Assembly (NCBI GenBank): GCA_028641055.1
Contig: CM054060.1
Location: 237,550,833 to 237,614,832, forward strand
DNA: 64,000 bases
Reading direction: 5' to 3'
Origin: Alopecurus myosuroides
Lineage: Eukaryota; Streptophyta; Magnoliopsida; Poales; Poaceae
Part shown: positions 45,627 to 58,066 of the stretch, piece by piece
How the letters are laid out: every line of letters starts with the position of its first letter
How positions within the stretch are numbered: position 1 is the stretch's first letter
Notes under the pieces: generated by a model
The model's input: only the letters and a program-made list of their open reading frames with translations
Databases searched by the model: none
Told to the model about the DNA's origin: nothing
Program-made: the position numbers and the translations under genes

Positions 45627-47697
45627 CGTGAGCTGCCTAACATGATCGAGATTGTTCTTATGTAATTCTATGTGCTGTGTTTGCTGGGATCAGATGAATA
45701 TTGAACTTATGCCGTATGGCACAAGTGTTATTGATACTTTTAAACATTAGCTGCATCCACTGATGTTTCGTGAAGCAAAGAAATCCACTTGACATCGCAA
45801 AAGAGAAAATGCAAGAAAAATGGGAGAATCTGTCAACAAAGACGAATTTTTTCGAAGCACTTATGTTGCTCAGATTGAAAAAATTAAAGAACAAAAAAGT
45901 TGCAGAATTAGCTGAGGAATAAGCACAATTTTTTTAGATCATTCTGATCTTCCAGGATTTTATACGATTTTGTACGATGGACAGCAGAAATCTGTTTCCT
46001 TCGCAGAAATCCGAAAACCAACTCCAACTCTCGCCACAAACCTTACTTGGCACTACTAAAACATGAAAAGAAAGATACAAAAGAGTTGCTACAGAAGTAT
46101 ACAACCCCTTGACTAAAAGAAAACAGAGAAAAATAAAGCAAAAATAGAACCCTGGGTTATCTCCCAAGAAGTGCTTTTCTTTAACGTCTTTTAGCTAGGC
46201 CCAGAAAAGTGGAGGAAGGAGTAACTTCAGAAGGTTGAAGCAGCTGAGATGGCAGGGCGACTACCGGTTCATAAGCAACGTGGAACCTACACAACACAAT
46301 CAAATCACTTTGCCCCAACGAAGCAATGAGGTTGTCAATCTCACCGGTTTTGCTGAACACAAAGAGGTTAAACATATGGTGTGGAAAACAGTAGGAAAGC
46401 AGTATGAAAGAAGTATAGAGCAGTATGAAAGCAGTAGGTGTTTTATCAGTATGAGGAAAAAGGACCGGGGTCTACAGTTCACTAGTGGTGTCTCTCCGAG
46501 AAAGATAAATAACATGTGTGGTGAACAAATTACAGCTGGGAAATTGACAGAAATGAAGGTTGCACCATAGTGCATATGCAATACATAAACATTACTACGT
46601 GATTCATGCGGGCATTACAACAAAATACATAGACTGTTATCCAACTGCATCTATGACTAAAAATCCACCCTTCGAATATCATCCGAACAAACGTTGGGTA
46701 TTAAGTTGCAAGCAACAGATAATAGCAGTAAGCAAAGTGTGTAATGTAAACAATAACATCATCCTTAGACAAAGCATTGTTGTTTTCTCCCTAATGGCAA
46801 CATCCCATCCTCCATCCGTCACGTTTATGTCACTCGAGCACAGATGAAAAGAAGGCATGAACCCACTATCGAGCATAAATACTCCCTCTTGGAGTTACTA
46901 GCATCTACTTGGCCAGAGCATCTACTAACAACAGAGATCATGCAAGATCATAAATAACATATGCACGAAGATAACATGATAGATTGATAATCAGAAGACA
47001 TAGCATTCAACATTCATCAGATCCCAACAAACACAACATGTAGCATTACATAAAGATGATCTTGATCATGTTAGGCAGCTCACAAGGTCTAAACATGAGG
47101 TACAAAGTGGAGAGAACAATCATCTAGATACTTCTATGGACCCGTAGTCCAAGGATGAACTACTCACGCATCACTTCGGAGGAGGGCATGGTGGTGTAGA
47201 CCCCTCCGGCAGAGTGCCGGGGAGAGCTCCAGAACCCTCCCGGTCTCAGGATGACGGTGACGGCGGCCTCGGGTGTTTCTCCGGTAAAAGTGGGACATCT
47301 TTAGGGTTTACGTCTCGGGGGGATTATATAGGCGAAAAGGCAGAGGCGGTGGAGGCTCAGGGGCCCCACACCACCCCCTGGCGCGGCCAAGGGGGGACCG
47401 CGCCACCCTATGGTGTGGGCCCCCTGAGGCCCCCCTCCGGGTCTCTTCGGGAGTCCGTGGAACCTCCGGGATTTCTAAGACTTCTGGGCTTCAAATTTTC
47501 CAATTTCGAGAATATTTCCAGAACAACTTTTCTGAAACTAAAAACAACAGAAAACAGGGAACTGGCTTGTGGCATCTTGTCAATAGGTTAGTCCGGAAAA
47601 TCGATAAAAATGACATAAAGTGTATAGCAAAGATGTGGGAAACAATAAGAAAAAAACATGGAACATCATAAATTAAGGATACGTTTATGACGTATCA
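45627..47697 (-). mobile_element. Fragment D: rearranged Athila-like LTR and internal piece
   Basis: Minus strand: an LTR start (TGATACGTCATAAACG) at 47697, a GC-rich block with TATA box (about 47324-47331), the LTR body shared with element F down to about 46260, then internal-type sequence including GCCTAGCTAAAAGACGTTAA (about 46195), also present in B. The last part, 45627-45711, is an LTR segment on the plus strand, an inverted match to about 47000-47090. No coding domain. D lies exactly where A loses its integrase and most of its 3' LTR, so it arrived or rearranged together with that deletion. Confidence 0.65.
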
Positions 47698-48109
47698 GTA
47701 TCAGAGGGGTAGAATCACAAGTATGTATTAGTCCTAGTTGGGCGGTGCATTAGCATAGGTTCACCCACAAAACACTTAACGAACCAATAAATATTAATCA
47801 ACTATATGAAGCGAAGCACTTGAAGATATTCCCATGTATCCTCAAGAACGGTTGGTAATCATAAGTAGAACAACCGGCTTGTCCTTTGCACTCAAAAGGA
47901 TTGGGCCACTTGCTGCAATATTATTTACTCTTATTTATTTACTCCCACTTTATTTATCTGCTATATCAAAAACCTCCGAAAACCCGTTTGCTAGTGTTTA
48001 CAGTGAAATCTCCATCCAACCTGCTTGTCAACACCTTCTGCTCCTCGTTGGGTTCGACACTCTTATTTATCGAAAGTACTACAATACACCCGCTATGCTT
48101 GTGGGTCAT
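47698..48109 (+). mobile_element. 3' LTR remnant of element A (last 412 bp)
   Basis: Matches 34825-35232 of the 5' LTR, from GAGGGGTA to GTGGGTCATC. The beginning is missing at the D junction. It ends head-on against the LTR of C. Confidence 0.85.
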
Positions 48110-48925
48110 CGGTATCGTAGTACTTTTGATAAATAAGAGTGTCGAACCCAACGAGGAGCAAAAGGTGTTGACAAGCAGGTTGGATAGAGAATTCACTGTA
48201 AACACTAGCAAACAGGTTTTTGGTGGTTTGGGATATAGCAGATAAATAAAGTGTGAGTACATAAAATCGACATCGGGAGAGAGATCTAGTGAAGAACAAC
48301 GATATAGAACCCTAATCATTACAGCGGGAGGGAGATGGATGGTGAGGGTGATGGTGCTAGTGGTGATGATGATGATGACGATCTTCATGATGTCTGGAGC
48401 GATGACAGTGACGATGACGATGATTTCCCCTCTCCGAGGAGGAATTTCCCCGGCAGATTTCTCCATGCTGGAGAGCTTTTCTCTCTCTGTTGTCTTTCGC
48501 CCCAAGGAGGCGGCGAAATATTTCCTCGATGGATCCCTCGGGCTTAGGGTTCCCGGGAGTTAAGTACGTGAAAGGAGGCGGCCAGAGGTGGGCTAGGGTG
48601 GCCACACCACCCCCAGGCGCGGCCAAGGGGGGCGCCTAGGCATGGTGTGGGCCCCTGTGGCCCCCCTCCGAGTCTCCTCGTGGCTAGCTCCCTCTTCTGG
48701 ACTTATAAGACATCCTCGATTCCCCCTTCTTCTTCAGATCTTTTGAAACAGGGTATCTCGACTGTGCTTTTTCCATCATATTTCTGGTCCGGGTGTTTAT
48801 TCTCCAAAAACTATGAAACGTGCAAAATAAGATGAAACAACATAAGTAATGCATCATAATATGAAATATATTAATGAATAACAGAAAATTACAGTATAAA
48901 ATAGTGATGCCAAATGGACGTACCA
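48110..48925 (-). mobile_element. 3' LTR of element C, internally deleted
   Basis: Starts TGGTACGTCC at 48925 (canonical TGATACGTCC with A to G). It is 816 bp against 1,500 bp for its 5' partner. A block of nearly 700 bp is missing around 48262, where CCCGATGTCGATTT passes directly into CACACTTTATTTATCTGC. The last bases of the LTR are also missing at 48110. A GAT-rich microsatellite-like stretch is at 48335-48425. Confidence 0.85.
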
Positions 48926-48942
48926 ACTCCCCCAAGCTTAGA
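48926..48942 (-). other. Polypurine tract of element C
   Basis: Minus strand CTAAGCTTGGGGGAGT precedes the LTR start at 48925. Confidence 0.75.
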
Positions 48943-49768
48943 TCTCGCATGTCCCCAAGCAAAACTGAACTCAGTAAACAAGACCACATGTTTATGGAGT
49001 GAGGTGTCGATAAATAAAATACGGACAAGAAGCATCACATCTATCAATACACAAGTCATTCTAGACAGCAACTTCCTCTCATACAATTAAACTTGAAACA
49101 AGTAGAGGAAATCACAATAAAGGTGCAAAAAGGAAATCATAATTGGTGAAGGCAAACTTCCTTCTTGGTCACAGAACAATTAACACAGTACTTATCTTTC
49201 GATCAGAGTCTTTATATTAGAGCTAATATTGCAGAGTTTATCATGCTCAACCATAACAGTCTCTTTGCAGTCATGCTCAACCATAACAGTCTCTTTGCAG
49301 TCATTGGTAACTTTCAAAGTCGTACCAATCATGCAATCTTACTTGAGAATACTAAGCTTATGAGCCAACAAGAAAGAAAGATCATGGAATAATATATCTA
49401 CATGTAACTCTCTCTTTTCTACTTAAGTCTCAACATATTGTTGCTACTGACCAATGCTAAGTTTTCCAAAACCAACTAGATTAAATTGATGCTCAAATAT
49501 TGATACCAATACTAATAACAAGATCAACCATATAACAAAAATTGCAAGCTAAAATAAAGTGTAGAAAGTAAATGATGAAACTTCTCATTAATATTCCATT
49601 GTGGCAACTCAAACCAAGGGATACATCGATAACCAACTAAACCATCCTATATGATAACTCCTCTACTCATGATATGACTCTACTAAAAAGGTGAAAGATA
49701 AAGGTGTGATATCATGGCACTCCCCCAAGCTTGGAAGAAGCCAAGGGGATGCCAATACCAATGACGAA
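48943..49768 (-). other. 3' non-coding region of element C
   Basis: AT-rich with no gene. It contains a perfect 30-bp tandem duplication at 49241-49300 and a second polypurine-like CCAAGCTTGGGGGAGT (about 49721-49736, minus strand). Confidence 0.6.
49241..49300. repeat. Perfect 30-bp tandem duplication
   Basis: 49241-49270 and 49271-49300 are identical (starting TCATGCTCAACC, ending TTTGCAG), in the 3' non-coding region of element C. The following TCATTGG starts a degenerate third copy. Confidence 0.95.
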
Positions 49769-50124
49769 TTATTTCTTAGGTGGCGGTGGTGGTGAACTCT
49801 TCTCAATCAAGGCATGGAAACGCTCCAGCATCTCGCGGAATATGTCGTTCTGTTCTTGAAGTATCTCCACCTTCGTCTTAGAGATCGATATCAATCGCAG
49901 AACTCATCTGCGTCTCGAAGAGCTTCCTCTACTCTAGGGATGGGGCTGAAACCTGGAACTGATGGTCTTGGTCCCTGCATGTTACAAGAAGAAACACTTC
50001 CACCGTTACTTGATGGTGCCCTCTTTGCTTCCCTCTTGACTCCCTGGTCCATGTTCTTGTGCTTGGGACTTTGGAGATCATCTTCCATAGGCTCCTTCCC
50101 CTTTTTGTTGTTGGCGGAGGCCAT
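49769..50124 (-). pseudogene. Small ORF in the env position of element C, frameshifted
   Basis: ATG 50124 opens MASANNKKGKEPMEDD, a basic hydrophilic N-terminus, and stops at 49891 after EEALRDADEFCD. One base off frame, the sequence continues KTKVEILQEQND and EMLERFHALIEK with heptad-like spacing and a run of prolines before TAA at 49769-49771. This suggests one ORF of about 118 codons broken by a shift. Athila elements often carry an extra ORF here, but I see no transmembrane segment or env feature. Confidence 0.5.
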
Positions 50125-50384
50125 GGTTCTTCTAAAACTGAAAACAGATCCTGGCAGAAATAGGTCGAAACAGAAACACGGCGAGAAAACGATATACGGG
50201 CCTCGGGGAGGGGGGTCCGGGGGATTAAATAGCAGAAACATACATAAATAAAGGAAGGTGCAAGTCGAAAACGGGTCGGAGAGGGGCTCCGGGGAGCCCA
50301 CAAGATAGCCAGGCGCGGCCAAGGGTGGGCCCACACCCAGGCATGGTGTGGTGCCCCCGGGCACCGTCTCCTACCCCTATTCGG

Positions 50385-53300
50385 CTAAATATTTTTCATA
50401 TTTTCCATATATGACAAAAATAAAATTTGGAAAGCGATACACGAACCTTTTCTTAACATAACTGTTACCGATTCAAAAACGGACTCTATAGATTCTGGAA
50501 TCTTCCTTCTAATAAACTTCTCCGGAGTCATTACTTGAATAATATCAACATCTTCATCATAAGAATCCCCGGAAATATAATGTTTGAGTCTTTGCTCATT
50601 TACCACTTGTGTAGTGTTATCTTTGAGGGAAGCAATTTTGATTGCACCCGAATGATACACTTCTTCAATAACATAAGTTCCTTCCCATCTCGAGAGTAAT
50701 TTTCCTACAAAAAATCTGAGACGAGACCTATACAATAGAACTTCCTCACCAACATGAAACTCTCTTTTAAGAATTCTCCTATCATGCCATTGTTGAACTT
50801 TATCTTTAAAGAGTCTAGAATTTTCATAAGCTTCACATCTCCATTCATGTAAAGAACTCAAGTCAAGCATTCTTTTCTTACCAGCAAGTTTAAAATCTTT
50901 ATTAAGCTCTTTCACTGCCGAATAAGCTTTGTGTTCTAATTCTAAAGGCAGGTGATAAGCTTTTCCATACACCATTTTACAAGGAGACATACCCATAGGA
51001 TTTTTATAAGTAGTTCTATAAGCCCATAAAGCATCATTCAACTTATCAGACCAATTCTTCCTAGATTTATTAACAGTCTTTTCCAAGATAGATTTAATTT
51101 CTCTATTTGATAATTATACTTGCCCACTGATTTGAGGATGATAAGCTGAGGCAATTCTATGATTAACATCATATTTAGCAAGGTTTTTTTAAAACCACCA
51201 TGAATAAAGTGAGAGCCTCCATCAGTCATATGATATCTAGGCACACCAAACCTAGGGAAAATAACATATTTAAGCATTTTTAAAGAGGTCTCACCATTAG
51301 CACTTTTTGTAGGTATACCTTCTACCCATTTAGTAACATAATCAACAACAAGAAGAATATGAGTGTAACCATTCGAAGGAGGAAACAGACCCATAAAGTC
51401 AAATCCCCAACAATCAAAAGGTTCAATAATAAGAGAATAATTCATAGGCATTTCATTACGTATCGAAATATTACCAACTCTTTGACATTCGTCAGAAGAT
51501 AAAACAAATTTACGTGCATCTTTAAAGAGAGTACGCCAATAGAATTTGATTGTAGAACCTTCTGTGCGGTTCTATCTTCAGCGGTTTGTCCTCCATAAGC
51601 ACTACCATGGCACTTTCTCAATATCTCTCGTTGTTCATGATCTGGAACACATTTTCACATAATAACATCTACTCCTTCTTTATATAAGTGTGGGTCATCC
51701 CAAAAATAATGCCTTAAATAGTAAAACTATTTTCTTCTTTGTTGAATTGTAAATGTTGGAGGAAAATACTTGGAAACAATAAAGTTAGCATAATCTGCAT
51801 ACCATGGACTATCCTGGGAGTTTACCTTTATTGCAGCGAACTGTTCATTTGGAAAACTATCATTAATAGGAATAGGGTCATAAGCAATGTTTTCCAATTT
51901 AGATAAGTTATCAGCAACAAGATTTTCAGCACCTCTTTCTATCCACAATATGCAAATCAAACTCTTGTAAAAGCAACATCCATCTAATAAGCCTAGGATT
52001 AGCATCTTTCTTTTCCATAAGGAATCTAATAGCAGCATGATCAGTATGAATAGTAACTTTTGAATCAACAATATAAGGTCTAAACTTATCACAAGCAAAA
52101 ACTACAGCTAAGAACTCTTTTTCAGTAGTAGCATAATTTTTTTGAGCGGCATCAAGAGTCTTACTAGCATAATGAACAACATTCAATTTCTTATCTACTC
52201 GTTGTCCAAGAACAACACCTATAGAAAAATCACTAGCATCACACATAATTTCAAAAGTTAAATTCCAATCAGGTGGTTGAACAATAGGAGCAGTAGTTTT
52301 AAACCTTCTATAAAAACCAACATGACCAAGGACACTACGAATACTTTTGACATCCCTGAGACATGGCATTTTCTCTACTGCTTCCACTTTAGCTTTGTCA
52401 ACTTCAATACCTCTTTCAGAAATTTTATGTCCAAGAACAATTCCTTCATTCACCATAAAGTGGCATTTCTCCCAATTAAGAACAAGATTATTTTCCTCAC
52501 ATCTCTGCAAAACTTTATCAATACTATGCAAACAATTATCAAAAGAAGTTCCATAGACGTAGAAATCGTCCATGAATACTTCCACAATTTCTTCACAAAA
52601 ACCATGAAAAATAGCAGACATGCATCTTTGAAACGTAGTAGGAGCATTACACAAACCAAAAGGCATACATCTATAAGCATAAGTACCATAAGGACATGTA
52701 AAGGTTGTTTTCTCTTGATCAGTTGCCCTAACAGCAATTTGAGAAAACCCAGAATAACCATCAAGAAAGAAAAAATGAGTTTTCTTAGACAACCTCTCTA
52801 GCATTTGATCAATAAAAGTCAAAGGATAATGATATTCTTAGTAACCTTGTTAACTTTCCTAAAATAAATGCACATTCTATAACCAACTACTACTCTTTGA
52901 GGAATAAGCTCATTATTTTCATTAGGCACAATAGTCATTCCTCCCTTCTTAGGGCACAATGCACAGGGCTTACCCATCTACTATTAGAAATAGGAAATAA
53001 TACCAACATCAAGGAGTTTTAATACCTCATTTCTTACCACTTCCTTCATCTTAGGAATTAAACAATGTTGATGTTCAACTACTAGCTTTGCATCTGGTTC
53101 AATATTAATAACATGTTGTCAGATAGAGGGGAAAATCCCTTCCAAATCATCAAGAGTATATCCAATAGCTCCACGGTGTTTCTTCAATATTCCTAAGAAT
53201 CTTTCCTCTTCTTCACCTGAAAGTTTAGAACTAATAATAACAGGATATATTTTCTTATCATTAATATAAGCATATTTAAGATCATCAGGTAAAGGTTATA

Positions 53301-55056
53301 AATTAAAAAAACATGATCCTCCTTGGGTGGTAATGTGGTACCCAAGTCCTCCACAGGTAAATTATGTTTCTGTATCACCGGTTGACGAAGAAGAATATCG
53401 TCAATCTCATTTCTTTCTTCCATAAATACCTCACTTTCATGGTCCTCCATATATTGCTGCAAAGCATTGTTAGGAGCAAGAGCAATGGAGGCAAGCTGTT
53501 CAACTCTCAAATTTTCATTAGGCAATTCAGATTCATAAGGAGCTCTAGCAAATTTAGAAAAATTAAACTCACAAGATATTCCATCAAATTTAGTCAATAT
53601 CTTTTCCTTGTTACAATCTATAACAGCTCCACAAGTGTTCAAGAAAGGTCTACCAAAAATGATAGGACAATTTTTACTAGCATTTTTACCCAGCACTACA
53701 AAATTAGTAGGATATTCAGTTTTACCACATAAAACTTCCACATCTCTAACAATACCAATCGGAAAAACAGTTTCTCTATTAGCAAGCTGAATAACCACGT
53801 CAATATCTTCAAGTTCACACGAACCAATTTCGTGCATGATTTCTTTATAAAGCTCATAAGGAATAGCACTAGAACTTGCACCAAGATCACACAAACCATA
53901 ATAGAAATGATCACCAATCTTAACATAAAGCACAGGAACACTAGTTTTCTTAGGTCTATTTGGATGTGAAACAATATTAGAAGCATCCTCACAGAAGACA
54001 ATATGTTCATCCTCTACATTCCCACAGACAAGGTCTTTTACCATTGATACTGTAGGTTCAACAATTATTTGTTCATCAGGTTCAATAGATGTTTTTATAC
54101 TATTGTTAACCACACTAGCTACAATAGAGTGTTCTTTTACCTTAGCAGGGGAAGGCCTTTTCTCAATATAAGGCTCATGCACAGCAGGATTAACAACATG
54201 CACTTCTATATTTCTAGCAGGAACAATATCTTTATAAGGTGCATGGTACTTGCTCCACTCCTTTTTAGGAATATCAAGATAAGAGGCAAAGGCTTTAAGA
54301 CAATTTGCAAAGATTTGAGAATCAAGACCAGAAACAACACTAACATTATAGAAATCATCAGTTCCCATAAAAGTTTTAATGCATTCATAATCATAATTTA
54401 TACCTGACTTTCTACCTTTCTCATTCTCCCATCCTTTAGTGTTTTCTTGAATACGGTCAAGAAGATCCCATTTAGCTTCTTCCTTCATACGTGTGAATGA
54501 TCGAGAACAAGAAGCATCCAATAAATCCTTATCATGAAGAGAAAGCCTTGCATAAAAATTATTGATAACAATATTACTCGAGAGCTCATGAACGGGACAT
54601 TTAAGCATTAATAACTTCATTATCCCCCAAGCTTGGGAAATACTCTCTCCATCGTGGGGCCATAAATTATATATTTGATTCCAGACTTTGTGAATCTCAG
54701 TGGGAGGATAAAATTTAGAATAAAAGAGAGGCACAATGTCCTCCCATCCAATAGATTCACCATTCTTCAGCATTTTAAACCATTCAGCAGCTCTACCTTT
54801 GTGATAGAGAGAATAATTTCCTTTTAACTTGATCCATTGTAATACCTCCACACCTGAATAACTCGCATAATTCATGTATAAAGATCAAATGATCACCGGG
54901 ATGCACAGTTCCATCTCCATAAAAGCAGTTATCCATAACACGTCCAACAATTTTCATAGGTATTTTAAAAGAATCCAAATCAGCAGATAACGGGTCACCT
55001 ACTACCCTAGCAGTAATAGTAGTGCCCTTAAATAAAGAACCATATGGACTATCCAT
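50385..55056 (-). pseudogene. gag-pol of element C, frameshifted
   Basis: ATG 55056 (MDSPYGSLFKG) starts gag, as in A. A shift near 54800 precedes a 560-codon frame (54875-53193) with the rest of gag (KGRAAEWFKMLKNGES) and the protease (LCDLGASSSAIPYELY, then CPIIFGRPFLNT). A further shift falls in the protease-RT linker near 53300. RT-RNase H (52822-51926) keeps [25 protein letters not shown] and IHTDHAAI but lacks about 43 residues in frame after GFYRRF that A retains. Integrase pieces: WGFDFMGLFPPSNGYTHILL (51451-51038) and the C-terminal part WSDKLNDALWAYRTTYKNP (51086-50385). The N-terminal finger region is broken around 51550-51730. Non-functional. Confidence 0.85.
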
Positions 55057-55065
55057 AGTGAAATA

Positions 55066-55143
55066 AAACATCAGACAGAAATAAAAACAACACTCACAGT
55101 AAAAGTTTCTCTTACCAATTCCACTTACGCCAGAAAATAGTCT
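55066..55143 (-). other. Leader of element C with damaged primer site
   Basis: After the LTR end the minus strand reads AGACTATTTTCTGGCG and then TAAGTGGAATTGGTAAGAG. Compared with A, about ten or more bases of the tRNA-Asp-type site (the CGTTGCCCGGGAG part) are missing, leaving only TGGCG. Confidence 0.65.
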
Positions 55144-56643
55144 TGATGACCCACAAGTATAGGGGGTGTATGGTAGTACTTTCAATAAATAAGAGTGTCG
55201 AACCCAACAAGGAGCAGAAGGTGTTGACAAGCAGTTTGGATAGAGAATTACTAGTAAACACTAGCAAACGGGTTTTGGGTGATTTTGGATATAACAGATA
55301 AATAAAGTGCGAGTAAATAAAATATTGTAAATATAATTGCAGCAAGTGGCCCAATCCTTTTGAGAGCAAAGGACAAGCCGTTTGTATTACTTATGATGAC
55401 TAAACGTTCTCGAGGACACATGGGGATTTCGTCAAGCGCTTTCATTTCATACAGTTGATTAATATTTATGGTTTTGATTGGTGTTATGTGGGTGAACCTA
55501 TGCTAATGCACCGCCCAACTAGGACTAATACATACTTGTGATTAAAACCCTTGCAAGCATCCTAAAATACAAGAAAGTAATTAAGATAAATCTAACCACA
55601 GCCTTAAACTCTCGGATCCTACACTCCCTCGTGCATCGGTTTCCTAACGGGGGCTTAGGTTTTTGTCACTCGGGCAACCCCACAATTAGTAGCCAAATAC
55701 ACAATGCATCCTCCTAGGCCCATAAAGGTGAAGTGTAATGTATTCGACGGTCACATGACACCACTAGAATAATAACACCACAACTTAAATATCAAACCAC
55801 TAGATATTACTTCAACATAATTCCACTACTAACATCTTGACTTCTCCCATGTCCTCAAGAACTAAATGAACTACTCACAGGACAGCATATGGATCATGAT
55901 CAGAGGTTATGTAATGATAAATAACAATCTGGTCATAAAGTGCAAACATCGATAAATCTTATAAGCATCAACTACTAACAAGTAATCCACGCCGGGAGAG
56001 AGATCTAGTGAAGAACAACGACATAGAACCCTAATCGTTACATCGGGATGGATATGGATGGTGAGGGTTATGGTGCCGGTGGTGGTGATGATGATGATGA
56101 CGATCTTGATGATGCCCGGAGCGATGATGGTGATGATGGCGATGATTTGCCCTCTCTAGGGAGGAATTTCCCCCGACAGATTTCTCCCTGTCGGAGAGAT
56201 TTTCTCTCTCTGTTATTTTCCGCCCCGAGGAGGTGGTGGAATATTTCCTTGATGGATCCCTCAGGCTTAGGGTTCCGGGGGGTCAAGTACGCGAAAGGAG
56301 GCGGCCAGAGGTGGGCCAGGGTGGCCACACCACCCCTAGGCGCGACCAAGGATGGGCCGCGCCCAGGCATGGTGTGGCCCCCCTCCGGATCTCCTCGTGG
56401 CTAGCTCCCTCCTTTGGACTTCTAAGACATCCCTGATGCCCCCTTCTTCTTCCGATCTTCTGAAATAGGGTATCCTAACTGTGCTTTTTCCATCAGATTT
56501 CTGGTCCGGGTGTTTATTCTCCAAAAATTATGAAACATGCAAAATAATATGAAACAACATAAGTAATGCATCATAATATGAAATATATCAATGAATAGCA
56601 TAAAATTACAATATAAAAATAGTGATGAAAAATGGACGTATCA
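55144..56643 (-). mobile_element. 5' LTR of element C (1,500 bp)
   Basis: TGATACGTCC at 56643 to GGGTCATCA at 55144. Same family and nearly the same length as the LTR of A. A GAT-rich stretch at 56050-56130 produces spurious Asp-rich frames. Confidence 0.9.
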
Positions 56644-58066
56644 GGCGCCAGAAATGGTACTTGATGTTGACGTGATCACACGCTCATTGGGAGACCCCAA
56701 ACGGAAGGTATGATGTAGTCGAGCGGAAATTTCCCCCAATTAAGGAACCAAGGTTTATCAAACCAGTAGGACTTCGTATTTTTGGAAAAGGTTGCTTGTT
56801 GTCTGGCGCGTCAACAATCATGGAACCTGCACACAAACACAAACTCTCTCTTGCCCCAACTTTCCGGAAGGGTGTCAATCTTCCGGTCTTGCTGAAAACT
56901 AGAGAATTAAACGCAAGTCTTGAAAAGTAATAAATGTAAGAACAAAATAGTAAGGAAACAATTATGAAAGTGCTTAAAAGAAGGTTGCAAATATGAGAAA
57001 AATAGGACCGGGGGCCATAGGTTCACTAGTGGTTTCTCTAGAAAAAAACATGTTGGGTTAACAAATTACAACTGGGAAATTGACAAATCATGAACGTATA
57101 ACAATATTATTATGACGAGATATAGTTCATGGGTTCTAACATTGTAGGCATTACGTCAAGGCATATGGACCGCTATCCAGCATGCATCCATATTTAAAAG
57201 TCCACCTCAAGAAAGCTATCCAGCAAATATCTATGGTATTAAGTTGCAGCAACGAAGTGATTGCTTTCTGTGCAATAGACAAATGCATTAAGAACAAGTA
57301 CGTAATGTAAGCAGTGGTCCTTGTCTGTAGACAAGATCACCAATGTTTTCTCCCTAGTAGCAACAACACATCCCAAATCTGTCACGTTTCTGTCACTCGA
57401 GCATAGATGTAAGGGAGGCATGAACCTACCATCTAGCATATAAACCCTCTCTTGGAGGTGAAAAATAACTACGTGGGCAAGGTAATCATAAACACCAGAG
57501 AGCATTGCAAGACAAGATTAAAACTCTCTACAAATATAAGTGAAGCATCTCAGATTTACATGAACAAAATCATCATAATCTCATGGTTCATCAGATCCTA
57601 GCAAACACAACATTCACAATTACATAACGGTGGTTTCGATCATGTGAGGCAGCTCACGAGACTCTAAACATGGAGGCATGGGGAGAGAACAATCATCTAG
57701 CTACTGCTATGGACTTGTAGTCCCGACATGAACTACACACACATCTGTCCAGAGGTGATCATGGTGATGTAGAGGCCTCCAATGACGATTCCCCTCTTCT
57801 GCAGGGTACCACAGCAAAACTCTAGAAGCCCTAGATTGGACTTTCAAGGTGACGGTGGCTATCTGTATGTTTCGTGGAAAATAACACCGTCCCCGACGTT
57901 TTTATGGTTAAAGGCAATTTATAGGCGAAGAAGCATCGAGAGGTGGTGGCGAGGTGCCCATGACCCACCAGGCACGGCCTTGGGGGGCACGCCTGGCACC
58001 CCCCGGGGGGGCAAGCCCCCTCCGGCTCTTCTTTCGACACCATCTTTGTTCCGGGTAAAAAATGGT
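56644..58066 (-). mobile_element. Element F: LTR part and half primer site
   Basis: Minus strand LTR from 58066 (5' end cut by Tat-2) to 56662 (CAACATCA), then AGTACCATTTCTGGCGCC. The final TGGCGCC is the first part of a tRNA-Asp-type primer site, cut by the insertion of C at 56643. A TATA-like CTATAAATTGCC is near 57916-57927. The LTR body is related to D. Start and internal region lie outside the visible part. Confidence 0.75.

Larger units (their letters stand above)
33730..48109 (+). mobile_element. Element A: Athila-like gypsy element, interrupted and truncated
   Basis: 5' LTR (33730-35233), primer site, gag start, insertion of element B (35370-41856), rest of gag, protease, RT, RNase H, integrase N-terminus to 45626, then foreign fragment D (45627-47697), then only the last 412 bp of the 3' LTR (47698-48109). 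The integrase end, the 3' untranslated region and the first part of the 3' LTR are deleted. Protease (CDIGASSSAIPY) and RT (FMDDFSVYG) signatures are Athila-like. Confidence 0.85.
48110..56643 (-). mobile_element. Element C: Athila-like element, same family as A, minus strand
   Basis: 5' LTR 56643-55144, gag from 55056, protease, RT, RNase H and integrase to 50385, small ORF, polypurine tract, 3' LTR 48925-48110. Inserted into element F at its primer site (right flank GGCGC, 56644-56648). The 3' LTR lacks its last bases and an internal block, so the left target duplication is lost. Coding is broken by several shifts and an in-frame RT deletion. Confidence 0.9.
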
